From: Acidobacteriota bacterium
GTDB lineage: Bacteria > Acidobacteriota > Terriglobia > 20CM-2-55-15
NCBI GenBank assembly: GCA_003223895.1
Contig: QHXD01000004.1
Coordinates: 866 to 33,065, forward strand
Direction: 5' to 3'
DNA: 32,200 nt
Shown: one piece after another, positions 1-7,165 of the stretch
Position numbering within the stretch: the first letter of the stretch is position 1
Layout of the letters: each line of letters starts with the position of its first letter
The notes under the pieces: generated by a model
Database searches by the model: none
What the model was told of the DNA's origin: nothing
What the model saw: the letters and a program-made list of their open reading frames with translations, nothing else
Program-made: the position numbers and the translations under genes

Positions 1-252
1 CCGGGAATCAAATCCCTGGAATTGAAGTCGATCGTCGGCGGAGGGTCCGCACCCGAGATCGACGTACCTTCCTGGGGCGTTACCCTGAATTTTCCGAACC
101 TATCCGATACGGAGCTGGAAAGACGGCTGCGCAGTTCCAATCCGCCCGTCATCGCAAGAATTGAAAACGGGCGCGTAATTCTGGATTTTCGGACCATCTT
201 CCCAGGCGAAGAAGACACGCTCCTGGAGATACTCCGAAAAGTGGGCTCGTAG
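1..252 (+). CDS. selA: L-seryl-tRNA(Sec) selenium transferase, C-terminal fragment
   Basis: This is the 3' end of a gene that begins upstream; the frame is open from base 1 and ends at TAG 250-252. The 83 visible residues match the C-terminal end of SelA as I recall the family: a GGGSAPEIDVPSW segment followed by PPVIARIENGRVILDFRTIFPGEE. SelA is a PLP enzyme that converts Ser-tRNA(Sec) to Sec-tRNA(Sec) in the cytoplasm, using selenophosphate. The PLP lysine lies outside the window, so catalysis cannot be judged. If correct, the organism probably makes selenoproteins; none of the genes seen here needs a recoded UGA. The stop codon lies inside the left arm of the hairpin that follows. Confidence 0.85.
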   Translation, partial: PGIKSLELKSIVGGGSAPEIDVPSWGVTLNFPNLSDTELERRLRSSNPPVIARIENGRVILDFRTIFPGEEDTLLEILRKVGS

Positions 253-293
253 CGAACGCGGGCTAAAGCCCGCGTTCGCTACGAGCCCATTTT
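243..293 (+). terminator. 22-bp-arm hairpin terminator at the end of selA (family A palindrome)
   Basis: A perfect inverted repeat has arms 243-264 and 267-288 and a 2-nt loop. It is followed on the plus strand by ATTTTTG, giving an intrinsic-terminator shape. The selA stop codon (250-252) is inside the left arm. The centre, GCGGGCTAAAGCCCGC, is the family A core found again at 2556 and 27877. The minus-strand gene ends only 9 nt away at 297, but there is no T-run on that strand, so termination is best supported for selA. Confidence 0.75.
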
Positions 294-296
294 TGC

Positions 297-2210
297 TTAC
301 CGTCCGGTGCGTCCCACAGAACCCGCAAGCTTGTACGGATATCCCGGTGGGCCGTTCTGATAGTACGCGCCGAGCGTTTCGATCTTATCCATATCGGGAT
401 ACAGCACTCCGATAGCGGGTGCGTTCACGCTTCCTCGTGGTGAGTACCAGATCGCCCCGTCTCTGGTGATCTGTATCTTTGGCGTGTCCGCCGGCTTCTG
501 CGGCTTCGGGTAGAGCGTAAAGGTTGCGTCTTTGGGATTGAACTTCCACAACGCCGCGGCGCTGCCGCCGACATCGGCGCTCCAGATGTTGCCATCAGGG
601 TCCTGAGCCACGTCGTACGGGCTGGCGTTCTGCCGCGGTACTGTCCACTCGGTGATCCTGCCGGTTGTTTGATCCAGCTTCGCCAGCTTGCCGGGACGCT
701 TTCCGGCGGCCCAGATGCCAAACCAGATATTGTTTTGAGCATCCACATTCAATCGTCGAACCTGCGCCGGATACGTCAGTGGCGCAAAGATCGTCCAACC
801 GTTGTTGTGAGTGTCGAACTTCGCAATATTCCCCGAATCCCAGAGAGCCATCCAAATGTTATCGTTTCTGTCTGGGATAACGCCGTACACGATGGCGTTC
901 GGCTGCGGAACGGTAAACACCGACACTTTCTTTGTCTCCCGGTCATATTTGCTGAGCGCTCCCCCCATGATCCAGCCGACATAGATGTTGCTCTTTGAAT
1001 CGAAGGCAATCGACTGCAGCCACTTGATGGGATTTCTGACGACGTTGTCCGGATCCATGGGAATCATTTGCTCGAACTTTTCGGTCTTCGGATTGAATTG
1101 GAGCAGACGCTTCACGTTCGATGGCTGCACGCCCGAATGTTCCGCGAGCCAGATCATGCCGGTCGGATCGATGTTGACTTCGTGGATGCCGTTCTTCGGA
1201 TCCGGCAGCAGGTAGTCTTTCTGTACTCCGGTACGCGGGTCCAGCTTCACCAGACGATGAGGATAGCCGCGATCGGTCAGCCACACATTGCCGTCTGCGT
1301 CGAAACGCACATCCTGGCCGGCGCGCCTGCCCACAAACCCGGCTTGCAGCTTGTTGTATTCCGGCGAATTCGTGCCCTGGCCCGGAGGATCCGGCGGCAG
1401 GTAATACTCGATGTACATGGCCTTGCCAAGCTTTGCCTCATCGAACGGCATTTCCTGATCGATCCGGACTGCCCGAGGTTTGGCATCCGGCCCGAAGTTC
1501 TTCACCATATACGCCAGCAAGTCTTCGCGGTCTTGCCGTGAGAACCTTAAGGCCGAGGCTCGATAGTTGAGGAGGCCCTCGGCGTACGAGGCTGCCGCAC
1601 GATCCCAGTTCGCCTTGCCCATCATGCGGTCTAGACGAGCAGTCCACACTCCGAGGTTTCCAGGCCTCCCGGGCAGAAAGTTTTCGCCATGGCAGATGAT
1701 GCAGGTCCTCTCGGCCACGTCCCGTCCGGGTCCTGGCGGATAGACCTCGTCGTAGCTCTGCTCGATGGTGACCGTCGAATTTGATTCGGTGTTTGTCTCG
1801 AGGGCGTTGACAATCGTGCGCGCCGACGCGCCGCTAATGGCGTGGAGCGACAGCTTCAGCTTCGGGTTTTCCCCGGCTTTCAACGTCAGCTTCTGAACGT
1901 CCGACTCCAGGCCTTTTGTGCTGGCATTGACTTCATAGTTTCCGGGAAACATGGTTACAGCCCGGAACTGGCCGCCGTTGGTGTACACCATGTAAAGGAT
2001 GTGCTTGTCGACGTTGCGGATGAAGACCTGCGCGGCCTTGACCGGCGCGGTCGCATCGACCGTTCCCGTAAGGCTCGCCGTCCCCGCAATTGCGGTCTGC
2101 GCCGGGGCTGGGCTCGCGGCAGCCCATCCTCCGAACACAACGTATGCGACGCCAAGACTGCCCATCAACGCGATGATCAGTAATGGCCTAACCATCTTCC
2201 AATTGCCCAT
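297..2210 (-). CDS. Exported monohaem cytochrome c / Vgb-like beta-propeller protein
   Basis: This 637-aa protein is predicted to be exported. Residues 7-30 form a hydrophobic signal or anchor. Residues about 45-122 look like a carboxypeptidase-regulatory (CNA-B-like) beta domain (ASLTGTVDATAPVKAAQVFIRN). A single c-type haem motif CIICH lies at 170-174 (ligand H174). Residues about 290-625 carry repeated blades of the form DADGNVWLTD, DPTGMIWLAE, DRNDNIWMAL, DAQNNIWFGI and DPDGNIWSAD, typical of the virginiamycin B lyase-like/NHL propeller superfamily. The start is supported by GGGGAGG 8 nt upstream. A 44-aa membrane protein is encoded 97 nt upstream on the same strand. The haem suggests periplasmic electron transfer or oxidation of an unknown substrate; lyase activity should not be assumed from the propeller alone. 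Confidence 0.8.
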   Translation of the reverse strand: MGNWKMVRPLLIIALMGSLGVAYVVFGGWAAASPAPAQTAIAGTASLTGTVDATAPVKAAQVFIRNVDKHILYMVYTNGGQFRAVTMFPGNYEVNASTKGLESDVQKLTLKAGENPKLKLSLHAISGASARTIVNALETNTESNSTVTIEQSYDEVYPPGPGRDVAERTCIICHGENFLPGRPGNLGVWTARLDRMMGKANWDRAAASYAEGLLNYRASALRFSRQDREDLLAYMVKNFGPDAKPRAVRIDQEMPFDEAKLGKAMYIEYYLPPDPPGQGTNSPEYNKLQAGFVGRRAGQDVRFDADGNVWLTDRGYPHRLVKLDPRTGVQKDYLLPDPKNGIHEVNIDPTGMIWLAEHSGVQPSNVKRLLQFNPKTEKFEQMIPMDPDNVVRNPIKWLQSIAFDSKSNIYVGWIMGGALSKYDRETKKVSVFTVPQPNAIVYGVIPDRNDNIWMALWDSGNIAKFDTHNNGWTIFAPLTYPAQVRRLNVDAQNNIWFGIWAAGKRPGKLAKLDQTTGRITEWTVPRQNASPYDVAQDPDGNIWSADVGGSAAALWKFNPKDATFTLYPKPQKPADTPKIQITRDGAIWYSPRGSVNAPAIGVLYPDMDKIETLGAYYQNGPPGYPYKLAGSVGRTGR

Positions 2211-2307
2211 TGTCGTACCTCCCCGAGATACGTAAATTGACGATTTTTCAGACTATTTCTCTGTCCCTGCATTTTCATCGAGAGCAGGTTTTCGAACAAC
2301 AAACTTT

Positions 2308-2442
2308 TTAGCGTGAGCCTCTGCGGGCATGCCTCGCCCAAAGGGCCGCCAGAATTACGAGAGGAATCAGAAACCAGAGGGCTTCCAACGAACCGTTACC
2401 GCCGTCGGGAGACACCCCGAAAATTCGTTCGATGAAATCCAT
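2308..2442 (-). CDS. 44-aa single-pass membrane microprotein
   Basis: A small reading frame starts at ATG 2440-2442 and ends at TAA 2308-2310. It has an excellent Shine-Dalgarno, GGAGG, 6 nt before the start. The protein begins MDFIERIFGVSPDGGNGSLE and continues into one hydrophobic segment (about residues 21-34, ALWFLIPLVILAAL), ending in a basic tail (WARHARRGSR). This fits an N-out/C-in or amphipathic-helix-plus-TM membrane peptide. It lies 97 nt upstream of the cytochrome c/propeller gene on the same strand, so the two may be co-transcribed. From memory, similar SPDGG-plus-TM peptides occur in Acidobacteriota, but I could not search. Function unknown; an accessory subunit of the neighbouring cytochrome is an inference. 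Confidence 0.7.
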   Translation of the reverse strand: MDFIERIFGVSPDGGNGSLEALWFLIPLVILAALWARHARRGSR

Positions 2443-2482
2443 GGCGCGCCTCCAAAAATTTGGCAGGTCTGATGACCGTCAA

Positions 2483-2488
2483 ACTATA
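2483..2488 (-). promoter_or_regulatory. Possible -10 element for the microprotein/cytochrome unit
   Basis: On the minus strand TATAGT (5 of 6 to the sigma-70 -10 consensus) lies about 40 nt before the microprotein ATG. No good -35 hexamer is visible at 16-18 nt, so support is the -10 match and its position only. Confidence 0.3.
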
Positions 2489-2555
2489 GTCCGCCTCTGG
2501 TTATTCCGCCACTTTCGATTGATTGGTGAAATCCTACGAGCGGTGTATCTGTAGG

Positions 2556-2573
2556 CGCCGGCTTTAGCCGGCG
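2556..2573. repeat. Family A palindrome (GCCGGCTTTAGCCGGC core)
   Basis: A perfect 8-bp-arm inverted repeat (2556-2563 and 2566-2573) with a TT loop. A 21-nt stretch here (2553-2573) is identical to 27875-27895 near the end of pyrC, so this is a dispersed repeat and not a chance hairpin. It lies 12 nt from the family C hairpin that follows, in the gap between efp and the microprotein gene. Confidence 0.7.
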
Positions 2574-2585
2574 TGATTTCGACGA

Positions 2586-2618
2586 GAGGGCGGATCTGCT
2601 GATTGCAGATCCGCCCTC
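2586..2618 (-). terminator. Hairpin downstream of efp (family C palindrome)
   Basis: Perfect 14-bp arms (2586-2599 and 2605-2618) and a 5-nt loop, starting 20 nt past the efp stop codon. The stem contains GGCGGATCTG/CAGATCCGCC, also the outermost part of the long stem at 22964-23127. There is no strong T-run on the minus strand, so it may act as an mRNA-end stabiliser or a weak terminator. Confidence 0.5.
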
Positions 2619-2638
2619 CGCAGGGAAGAGGGTATGGC

Positions 2639-3202
2639 TTAACTACGAACGCGCTCGACGTACTTTCCTTCCGTCGTGTCGACCCGTATGACTTCGCCTT
2701 CTTGAATGAAGTGGGGAACGCCGACCACGAGTCCCGTTTCCAGCGTTGCCGGTTTCAATACGTTGCTGACTGTTGCAGATGGCATACCTGGATCGGTTTG
2801 AACCACCTTGAGATCGATGGTGGCGGGCAATTCAATACCGAGTGGTTTTCCTTCGTAGAACTCGACTTTGATCTTCGAATTCGGCACAAGGTAGCTGGTT
2901 GCGTCGCCGAGAACGTCTTCGTTGAGGTGCGTCTGTTCGTAGTTCTCGGTATCCATGAAGTAATAATCGGTGCCGTCCTTATAAAGGTATTCCATCTCGC
3001 GCTCGTCCAGAATTGCACGGTCGACGCGGTCTTCCGACCGGAACCGGTGATCGATAATGGAACCTGTGCTGAGCTTGCGCAGCTTCGTCTGCACCATTCC
3101 CCGCCAGTTTCCCGGCGTTATGTGCTGGTAGTCCACCACCTGATAAAGTTCGCCATTGAGCAGGATCGTGTTTCCCCGCCGTAGTTGTGTTGCTTGAATC
3201 AT
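2639..3202 (-). CDS. efp: Translation elongation factor P
   Basis: The 187-aa product has EF-P's usual length and its three beta-barrel domains: an N-terminal KOW-like domain (MIQATQLRRGNTILLNGELYQVV), a middle OB domain with YYFMDTENYEQ, and a C-terminal domain ending GEVIRVDTTEGKYVERV. EF-P binds ribosomes stalled on polyproline stretches. The start at 3202 is chosen because it gives the family's N-terminus and has AGGAG about 10 nt upstream; the frame stays open further upstream but that part is unlike EF-P. In the domain I tip loop, the residue aligned with E. coli Lys34 is Asn32 (TPGNWRGMVQ), so the classical lysine modification is not possible here. The gene stands alone, divergent from blaI. 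Confidence 0.95.
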   Translation of the reverse strand: MIQATQLRRGNTILLNGELYQVVDYQHITPGNWRGMVQTKLRKLSTGSIIDHRFRSEDRVDRAILDEREMEYLYKDGTDYYFMDTENYEQTHLNEDVLGDATSYLVPNSKIKVEFYEGKPLGIELPATIDLKVVQTDPGMPSATVSNVLKPATLETGLVVGVPHFIQEGEVIRVDTTEGKYVERVRS

Positions 3203-3309
3203 TACAGAAAGACTCCTGTTGTTTACTGGAAACGACGATTGTATCCCAGTCGCCACCCGCGCGGAAAGGGCCTGCCAGAAAGTTCTGTCTAATTTTCCAG
3301 CACCTGTGC

Positions 3310-3315
3310 TATAAA
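3310..3315 (+). promoter_or_regulatory. Extended -10 element before blaI
   Basis: TGCTATAAA is an extended -10 (TGN plus TATAAA, 5 of 6). It ends 8 nt before the blaI ATG at 3324, and no Shine-Dalgarno is visible. This geometry would place the transcription start at or next to the start codon. No convincing BlaI-type operator dyad was seen beyond a weak CCTG...CAGG around the -10. Confidence 0.4.
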
Positions 3316-3323
3316 ACCAGGCA

Positions 3324-3713
3324 ATGCCGAAGTCGCCACATTCCGTTCTCAGCCGCCGCGAGAGGCAAATCATGGACATCGTTTATCGCGTCGGCCGTGC
3401 GACCGTCGGTGAGGTCATGGCCGAGCTCTCGGGGGAGCCCGCCTATTCCACCGTTCGAGCGCAGCTCCGTGTTCTCGAGGAGAAAGGCCAGCTTCGCCAC
3501 GAGGAGCACGGTCTCCGCTATGTATACATTCCTGCGATTCCCCGCCACACGGTCCGGCAATCCGCACTGAAGCACCTGGTCGATACATTCTTCGAAGGCT
3601 CCGCTGAAAAGGTCGTGGCGGCGTTGCTCGGAAGGGAAAGTTCCAGAATCTCAGAAGAGGAATTGGAGCGGATGGCGCAATTAATCGAGAAAGCGAGGAA
3701 GGAGCGTAAATGA
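3324..3713 (+). CDS. BlaI/MecI/CopY-family transcriptional repressor
   Basis: This 129-aa winged-helix regulator has the family's N-terminal DNA-binding region (LSRRERQIMDIVYRVGRATVGEVMAEL, then AYSTVRAQLRVLEEKGQLRHEEHGLRYVYIPAI) and a C-terminal dimerisation helix (SEEELERMAQLIEKARKER). Members repress their own operon until cleaved or released by a partner membrane protease. The next gene, an M56 peptidase, overlaps it by 4 nt (ATGA), the usual BlaI-BlaR pairing. No beta-lactamase gene is adjacent, so the regulated process is unknown and the symbol blaI is not assigned. Confidence 0.9.
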   Translation: MPKSPHSVLSRRERQIMDIVYRVGRATVGEVMAELSGEPAYSTVRAQLRVLEEKGQLRHEEHGLRYVYIPAIPRHTVRQSALKHLVDTFFEGSAEKVVAALLGRESSRISEEELERMAQLIEKARKERK

Positions 3714-5344
3714 TCAAAGCTTCGCTAATCCTCGCCGCCGCTTTTTGCATTGCCAGGCTCTTCTGCGGGCGTTCTGCGGCCGAACGCCACATCCTCTGGG
3801 CAGCTGCGATCGGCTCAGCCGCGCTTCTGCCCCTGCTGGCTTCGTTCCTACCTCCATGGCAGCCTGAACTCGTGAGCAGAGTCGCTGCGGTGCTGCCGGC
3901 GATATCCCGGAACGCCGTGCCGCAGGTGTCGACGTTCGGTACCGAGGTCGTCGTACATGCAGAGGGAATCCCGCCCGCCCGATCGCTGGCCTACCTGTTG
4001 TCAGCCATATGGTTTGCAGGCGCCATTATCTCCACCACGCTCCTCATCGCCGCAATTTTCAGGTTGAAACGCTTTGCCGCACGGGCGCAATGCGCGCCGG
4101 ATCCGAGGTGGACAAGAGTTGCCACGGATTTGTCCCGCGCCCTCGGGCTCAAACGAGCAGTTCGTGTTCTGGAAAGCCGCCAGGCCTCGATGCCGGTAAC
4201 GTGGGGCTTTCTCCGTCCCCAGGTACTCTTACCCGCTTCCGCTGCGGAGTGGTCCGACGAGCGGCTGCGCGTGGTACTCGCGCATGAATTGGCGCACGTA
4301 TATCGATTCGACTGGCTCGTTCAGCTTCTGGCAGAAATTGTACGTGCCGTTTACTGGTTCAATCCGCTGTTCTGGATCGCTTCCAGCCGGCTGCATCGGG
4401 AGAGCGAGCGGGCCTGTGACGATGCCGTCGTCAATCTCGGTGTAGATGGCAGGGACTATGCCACCCATCTCCTGGAACTTGCACGCGTGCTGAGAGCTTC
4501 CGACAGGCGATGGTTGCCTGCCTTGGCTATGGCCCGCCAGCCCGATCTTGAAAGGAGGGTTGTCGCCATTGTGGACTCCACCATGAACCGGCGAACGGTC
4601 ACGCGTAGAAGGATATTTGCAGTAATGATCGCCGCATTTTGCCTGGTGGTTCCGCTCGCCGCCATGCGCGCGACCGCGAGACAAGCGGTTCCCACAGTCC
4701 AGCGCATACGGATTGGTGAGTTGCCTTCCGTATCCGAGGGGCCTGTATCTATGCAAACCCCGCCGGAAGTAGTGGTTTACAGCACGCCTCCTTTGTACAG
4801 CGATGAGGCGCGCAGACGTGGCATAGAGGGAGTTGTTACGGCCGAAGTGCACGTGGATGCGAAGGGCAAGGTCAGCGGTTTGCGAGTTGTGAAGGGGCTT
4901 GGCTTTGGCCTCGATCAGAATGCGTTGTTGGCGGTCCGGGATTGGCAATTTGTCGCCGGCAAACGAAACGGCAGTCCTGTGGAAATGACGACCCGGGTCG
5001 ACGTCGAATTCAATCTTCGAAACGAAGAACTCAACGAGATTATCGCGAACGATATGGCACACCGGGTCGGGCCGGACGTGTCTCCTCCGAGAATCATCTA
5101 TCGCGTAGAACCGGAATACTCGGAGAGCGCGAAGGCAGAGCAAATCACAGATACTGTTGTGCTGGATCTCATGATCCGGGAGGACGGGGTGCCTAATGTT
5201 CTGCGAGTCGTCCGGTCACTGCGTTCGGATCTGGATGAAAATGCCATCAACGCGCTCGAACAATGGAGACTGAGCCCGGCGATGAAGGACGGTATGCCCG
5301 TGAAAGTGCGGGTAAACGTGGAAGTGCATTTCAACCTTAAATGA
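3710..5344 (+). CDS. M56 (BlaR1-type) membrane metallopeptidase with two TonB C-terminal domains
   Basis: This 544-aa protein starts with a hydrophobic segment (residues 1-47), has another near 95-117, and carries the M56 zinc motif HELAH at 192-196 with a downstream ESERACDDAV (231-240). A further transmembrane helix lies at about 303-320. Two similar TonB-C/energy-transducer modules follow at about 351-437 and 458-544 (for example YSDEARRRGIEGVVTAEVHVDAKGKVSGLRV and the later YSESAKAEQITDTVVLDLMIREDG). In BlaR1 systems the peptidase inactivates the BlaI repressor after sensing an external signal. Here the sensor part is replaced by two periplasmic TonB-C modules, and what they bind is unknown. 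It overlaps the repressor gene by 4 nt, so the two are translationally coupled. Confidence 0.88.
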   Translation: MIKASLILAAAFCIARLFCGRSAAERHILWAAAIGSAALLPLLASFLPPWQPELVSRVAAVLPAISRNAVPQVSTFGTEVVVHAEGIPPARSLAYLLSAIWFAGAIISTTLLIAAIFRLKRFAARAQCAPDPRWTRVATDLSRALGLKRAVRVLESRQASMPVTWGFLRPQVLLPASAAEWSDERLRVVLAHELAHVYRFDWLVQLLAEIVRAVYWFNPLFWIASSRLHRESERACDDAVVNLGVDGRDYATHLLELARVLRASDRRWLPALAMARQPDLERRVVAIVDSTMNRRTVTRRRIFAVMIAAFCLVVPLAAMRATARQAVPTVQRIRIGELPSVSEGPVSMQTPPEVVVYSTPPLYSDEARRRGIEGVVTAEVHVDAKGKVSGLRVVKGLGFGLDQNALLAVRDWQFVAGKRNGSPVEMTTRVDVEFNLRNEELNEIIANDMAHRVGPDVSPPRIIYRVEPEYSESAKAEQITDTVVLDLMIREDGVPNVLRVVRSLRSDLDENAINALEQWRLSPAMKDGMPVKVRVNVEVHFNLK

Positions 5345-5380
5345 GTGGCATTAAACACGGAGATACAAAGGCACAAAGAA

Positions 5381-5908
5381 ATGACGCATAAGCTATCGCG
5401 CCGCGCTTTCCTGGCTGCGGCGACTTCAGGATTGGCTGCATCGACCGGCCGGCCCGATGAAGTAACGATCGTCGAATTTTCGGATTCAGGTGTGCGGCAA
5501 AAAAGCGTTCGGGTGTCCAGGATTGTGAAAAGTGAAAGCGAATGGAAAAAACAACTTCCTCGCGACGCGTTCGAGATTACTCGGCATGCAGATACGGAGC
5601 GCGCCTTCACAGGCCGGTATTGGAATCTGCATGAGAAGGGGATCTATCGCTGCGTCTGCTGTGATACGGCGCTTTTCTCTGCGGAAACGAAGTATGATTC
5701 CGGTACCGGCTGGCCCAGTTTCTGGCAGCCCATTGCGAAGGAAAACATCGAGACTGCCGAAGACCGCAGTTTCGGTATGGTGCGCACGTCCGTTTCGTGC
5801 CGCAGATGTGAAGCTCATCTGGGGCATGTGTTCGACGACGGTCCAAAACCGACGGGCTTGCGCTATTGCATGAACTCGGCTTCTTTGCGTTTCGTGAGGT
5901 TGGTATGA
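5381..5908 (+). CDS. msrB: Tat-exported peptide-methionine (R)-S-oxide reductase MsrB
   Basis: The 175-aa product reduces methionine-R-sulfoxide. A twin-arginine signal is at the N-terminus (LSRRAFLAAATSGLA). Family motifs include the zinc CxxC pairs (YRCVCC and CRRC), SGTGWPSFW, HLGHVFDDGP and the catalytic RYCMNSASL. Thr replaces the resolving cysteine usually found in SGCGWPSF, so this is a 1-Cys type or uses another thiol such as the extra Cys in CVCC. The ATG at 5381 is chosen over the in-frame GTG at 5345 because it gives a normal Tat signal; the intervening sequence resembles a low-complexity intergenic repeat. It overlaps msrA by 4 nt. Confidence 0.92.
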   Translation: MTHKLSRRAFLAAATSGLAASTGRPDEVTIVEFSDSGVRQKSVRVSRIVKSESEWKKQLPRDAFEITRHADTERAFTGRYWNLHEKGIYRCVCCDTALFSAETKYDSGTGWPSFWQPIAKENIETAEDRSFGMVRTSVSCRRCEAHLGHVFDDGPKPTGLRYCMNSASLRFVRLV

Positions 5909-6582
5909 CTTTATTTCACCATTTGTTTCACAGGGCGTTTTTCATGATGTTCTGCTGCTTTGTGATAGCGGCGTGTACGGGTTTGACTGCGGCGGAATCT
6001 TTGCCGAATCCGGCTGTGGACGAACCTCTGGCTACCGCAAAGACCGAGCAAACGGCCGTATTCGCGGGTGGCTGTTTCTGGGGAGTCGAGGCCGTGTTTG
6101 AGCACGTCAAAGGAGTCAAAGACGTCGTGTCCGGGTACTCGGGCGGTTCGGCGGAAACAGCTCAGTACGATACAGTCAGCAGCGGTACGACCGGACACGC
6201 CGAATCCGTACGGATTACCTACGACCCGTCGCAGGTTTCGTACGGTCAACTTCTCAAAGTCTTCTTCTCCGTGGCGCATGATCCTACTGAATTGAACCGG
6301 CAGGGACCGGATGTGGGCACGCAGTATCGATCCGCGATTTTCGTCGCCAACGACCTGCAGAAACGCATCGCGCAGGCCTACATTGATCAGGTCAATCAGG
6401 CCAAAGTCTTCAGGCGTACGATTGTGACCCAGGTCAGCCCTTTGAAGGCTTTTTACAAGGCGGAGGCCTACCATCAGGATTATCTTGTCCATCATCCGAC
6501 TCAGCCGTACATCGTGATCAACGATCTGCCGAAGGTGGATAACCTTCGCAAGCAATTCCCGGAAATGTACGTGAAGAAATAG
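5905..6582 (+). CDS. msrA: Exported peptide-methionine (S)-S-oxide reductase MsrA
   Basis: The 225-aa product reduces methionine-S-sulfoxide. The catalytic GGCFWG is at about 55-60 (Cys57), followed by VSGYSGG, DPTELNRQGPDVGTQYRSAIF and AEAYHQDYL, all typical of MsrA. The hydrophobic N-terminus (about 10-30, ending VIAACTG) looks like a signal peptide or lipoprotein signal, so the enzyme should act outside the cytoplasm. No cysteine occurs after Cys57, so the C-terminal resolving cysteines of E. coli MsrA are absent. The start at 5905 overlaps the msrB stop as ATGA; an upstream in-frame ATG at 5866 would read through the msrB end and is less likely. The cytochrome b gene starts 4 nt after the stop. 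Confidence 0.93.
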   Translation: MTLFHHLFHRAFFMMFCCFVIAACTGLTAAESLPNPAVDEPLATAKTEQTAVFAGGCFWGVEAVFEHVKGVKDVVSGYSGGSAETAQYDTVSSGTTGHAESVRITYDPSQVSYGQLLKVFFSVAHDPTELNRQGPDVGTQYRSAIFVANDLQKRIAQAYIDQVNQAKVFRRTIVTQVSPLKAFYKAEAYHQDYLVHHPTQPYIVINDLPKVDNLRKQFPEMYVKK

Positions 6583-6586
6583 AGGT

Positions 6587-7165
6587 ATGAAGAAACTCCA
6601 GTCCAGGCATGCGCTGGCGATTCGGTGTTTTCACTGGATCAACTTTGCGGTCCTGGCGGTGATGATCTGGAGCGGCCTTCTGATTTACTGGGCCAATGAC
6701 GTGTATCGGATCGGCATCGGCCGGTTCACGCTGTTCAAATTCTTTCCGGAGTCGTTCTATTCCACCTTTAACATCGGCTTTCGCCTGGCCGAAGGAATGT
6801 CGTGGCATTTCACCTTCATGTGGCTCTTCGCCATTAACGGTTTCCTGTACATCTCATACACGATTTTCTCCAGAGACTGGCGATATGGCGGCATTCAACA
6901 ATTCGCATACCTCACCATCATTTTCATGGGCGCCGGGTCGCTTCTTACAGGCCTGGCGGTCTACAAACCGACTCAGCTTGCATGGCTGACCTCCCTGTTG
7001 GGTGGCTATCAGTTCGCCCGTTTCGAACATTTCTGGCTCACGGTTGGATACGCCCTCTTCTTTTGCGTTCACATCGTGCAGGTCACGAGGGCTGGTTGGA
7101 ACAACTTCCGGAGCATGATCACCGGATACGAACTGGTCGAAGTGGAGAAACCATCCGGTGACTGA
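6587..7165 (+). CDS. Cytochrome b561/Ni-hydrogenase-type b-haem membrane subunit
   Basis: This 192-aa protein has four predicted membrane helices (about 13-35, 72-92, 105-126 and 147-168). Histidines are placed for b-haem ligation: H16 (CFHWIN), H74 (MSWHFTF), H148 (FEHF) and H162 (CVHIVQV). It looks like the cytochrome b subunits that link quinol to periplasmic oxidoreductases. It starts just after msrA and overlaps the molybdoprotein gene that follows, so it probably supplies that enzyme with electrons. It is not the MsrQ/YedZ type judging from its motifs; the overall arrangement is only analogous to MsrPQ. Confidence 0.85.
   Translation: MKKLQSRHALAIRCFHWINFAVLAVMIWSGLLIYWANDVYRIGIGRFTLFKFFPESFYSTFNIGFRLAEGMSWHFTFMWLFAINGFLYISYTIFSRDWRYGGIQQFAYLTIIFMGAGSLLTGLAVYKPTQLAWLTSLLGGYQFARFEHFWLTVGYALFFCVHIVQVTRAGWNNFRSMITGYELVEVEKPSGD

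Noticed and set aside
4229..5143. A 304-codon open frame on the minus strand inside the M56 peptidase
   Set aside because: Composition and lack of motifs mark it as a shadow of the TonB-C coding region.
5345..5380. Earlier GTG start for msrB adding 12 residues
   Set aside because: The added sequence (AAACACGGAGATACAAAGG) looks like a low-complexity intergenic repeat and would disturb the Tat signal.
5381..6582. Possible selenocysteine in the Msr enzymes, given selA nearby
   Set aside because: Both catalytic positions are cysteine codons and there is no in-frame TGA followed by conserved sequence.
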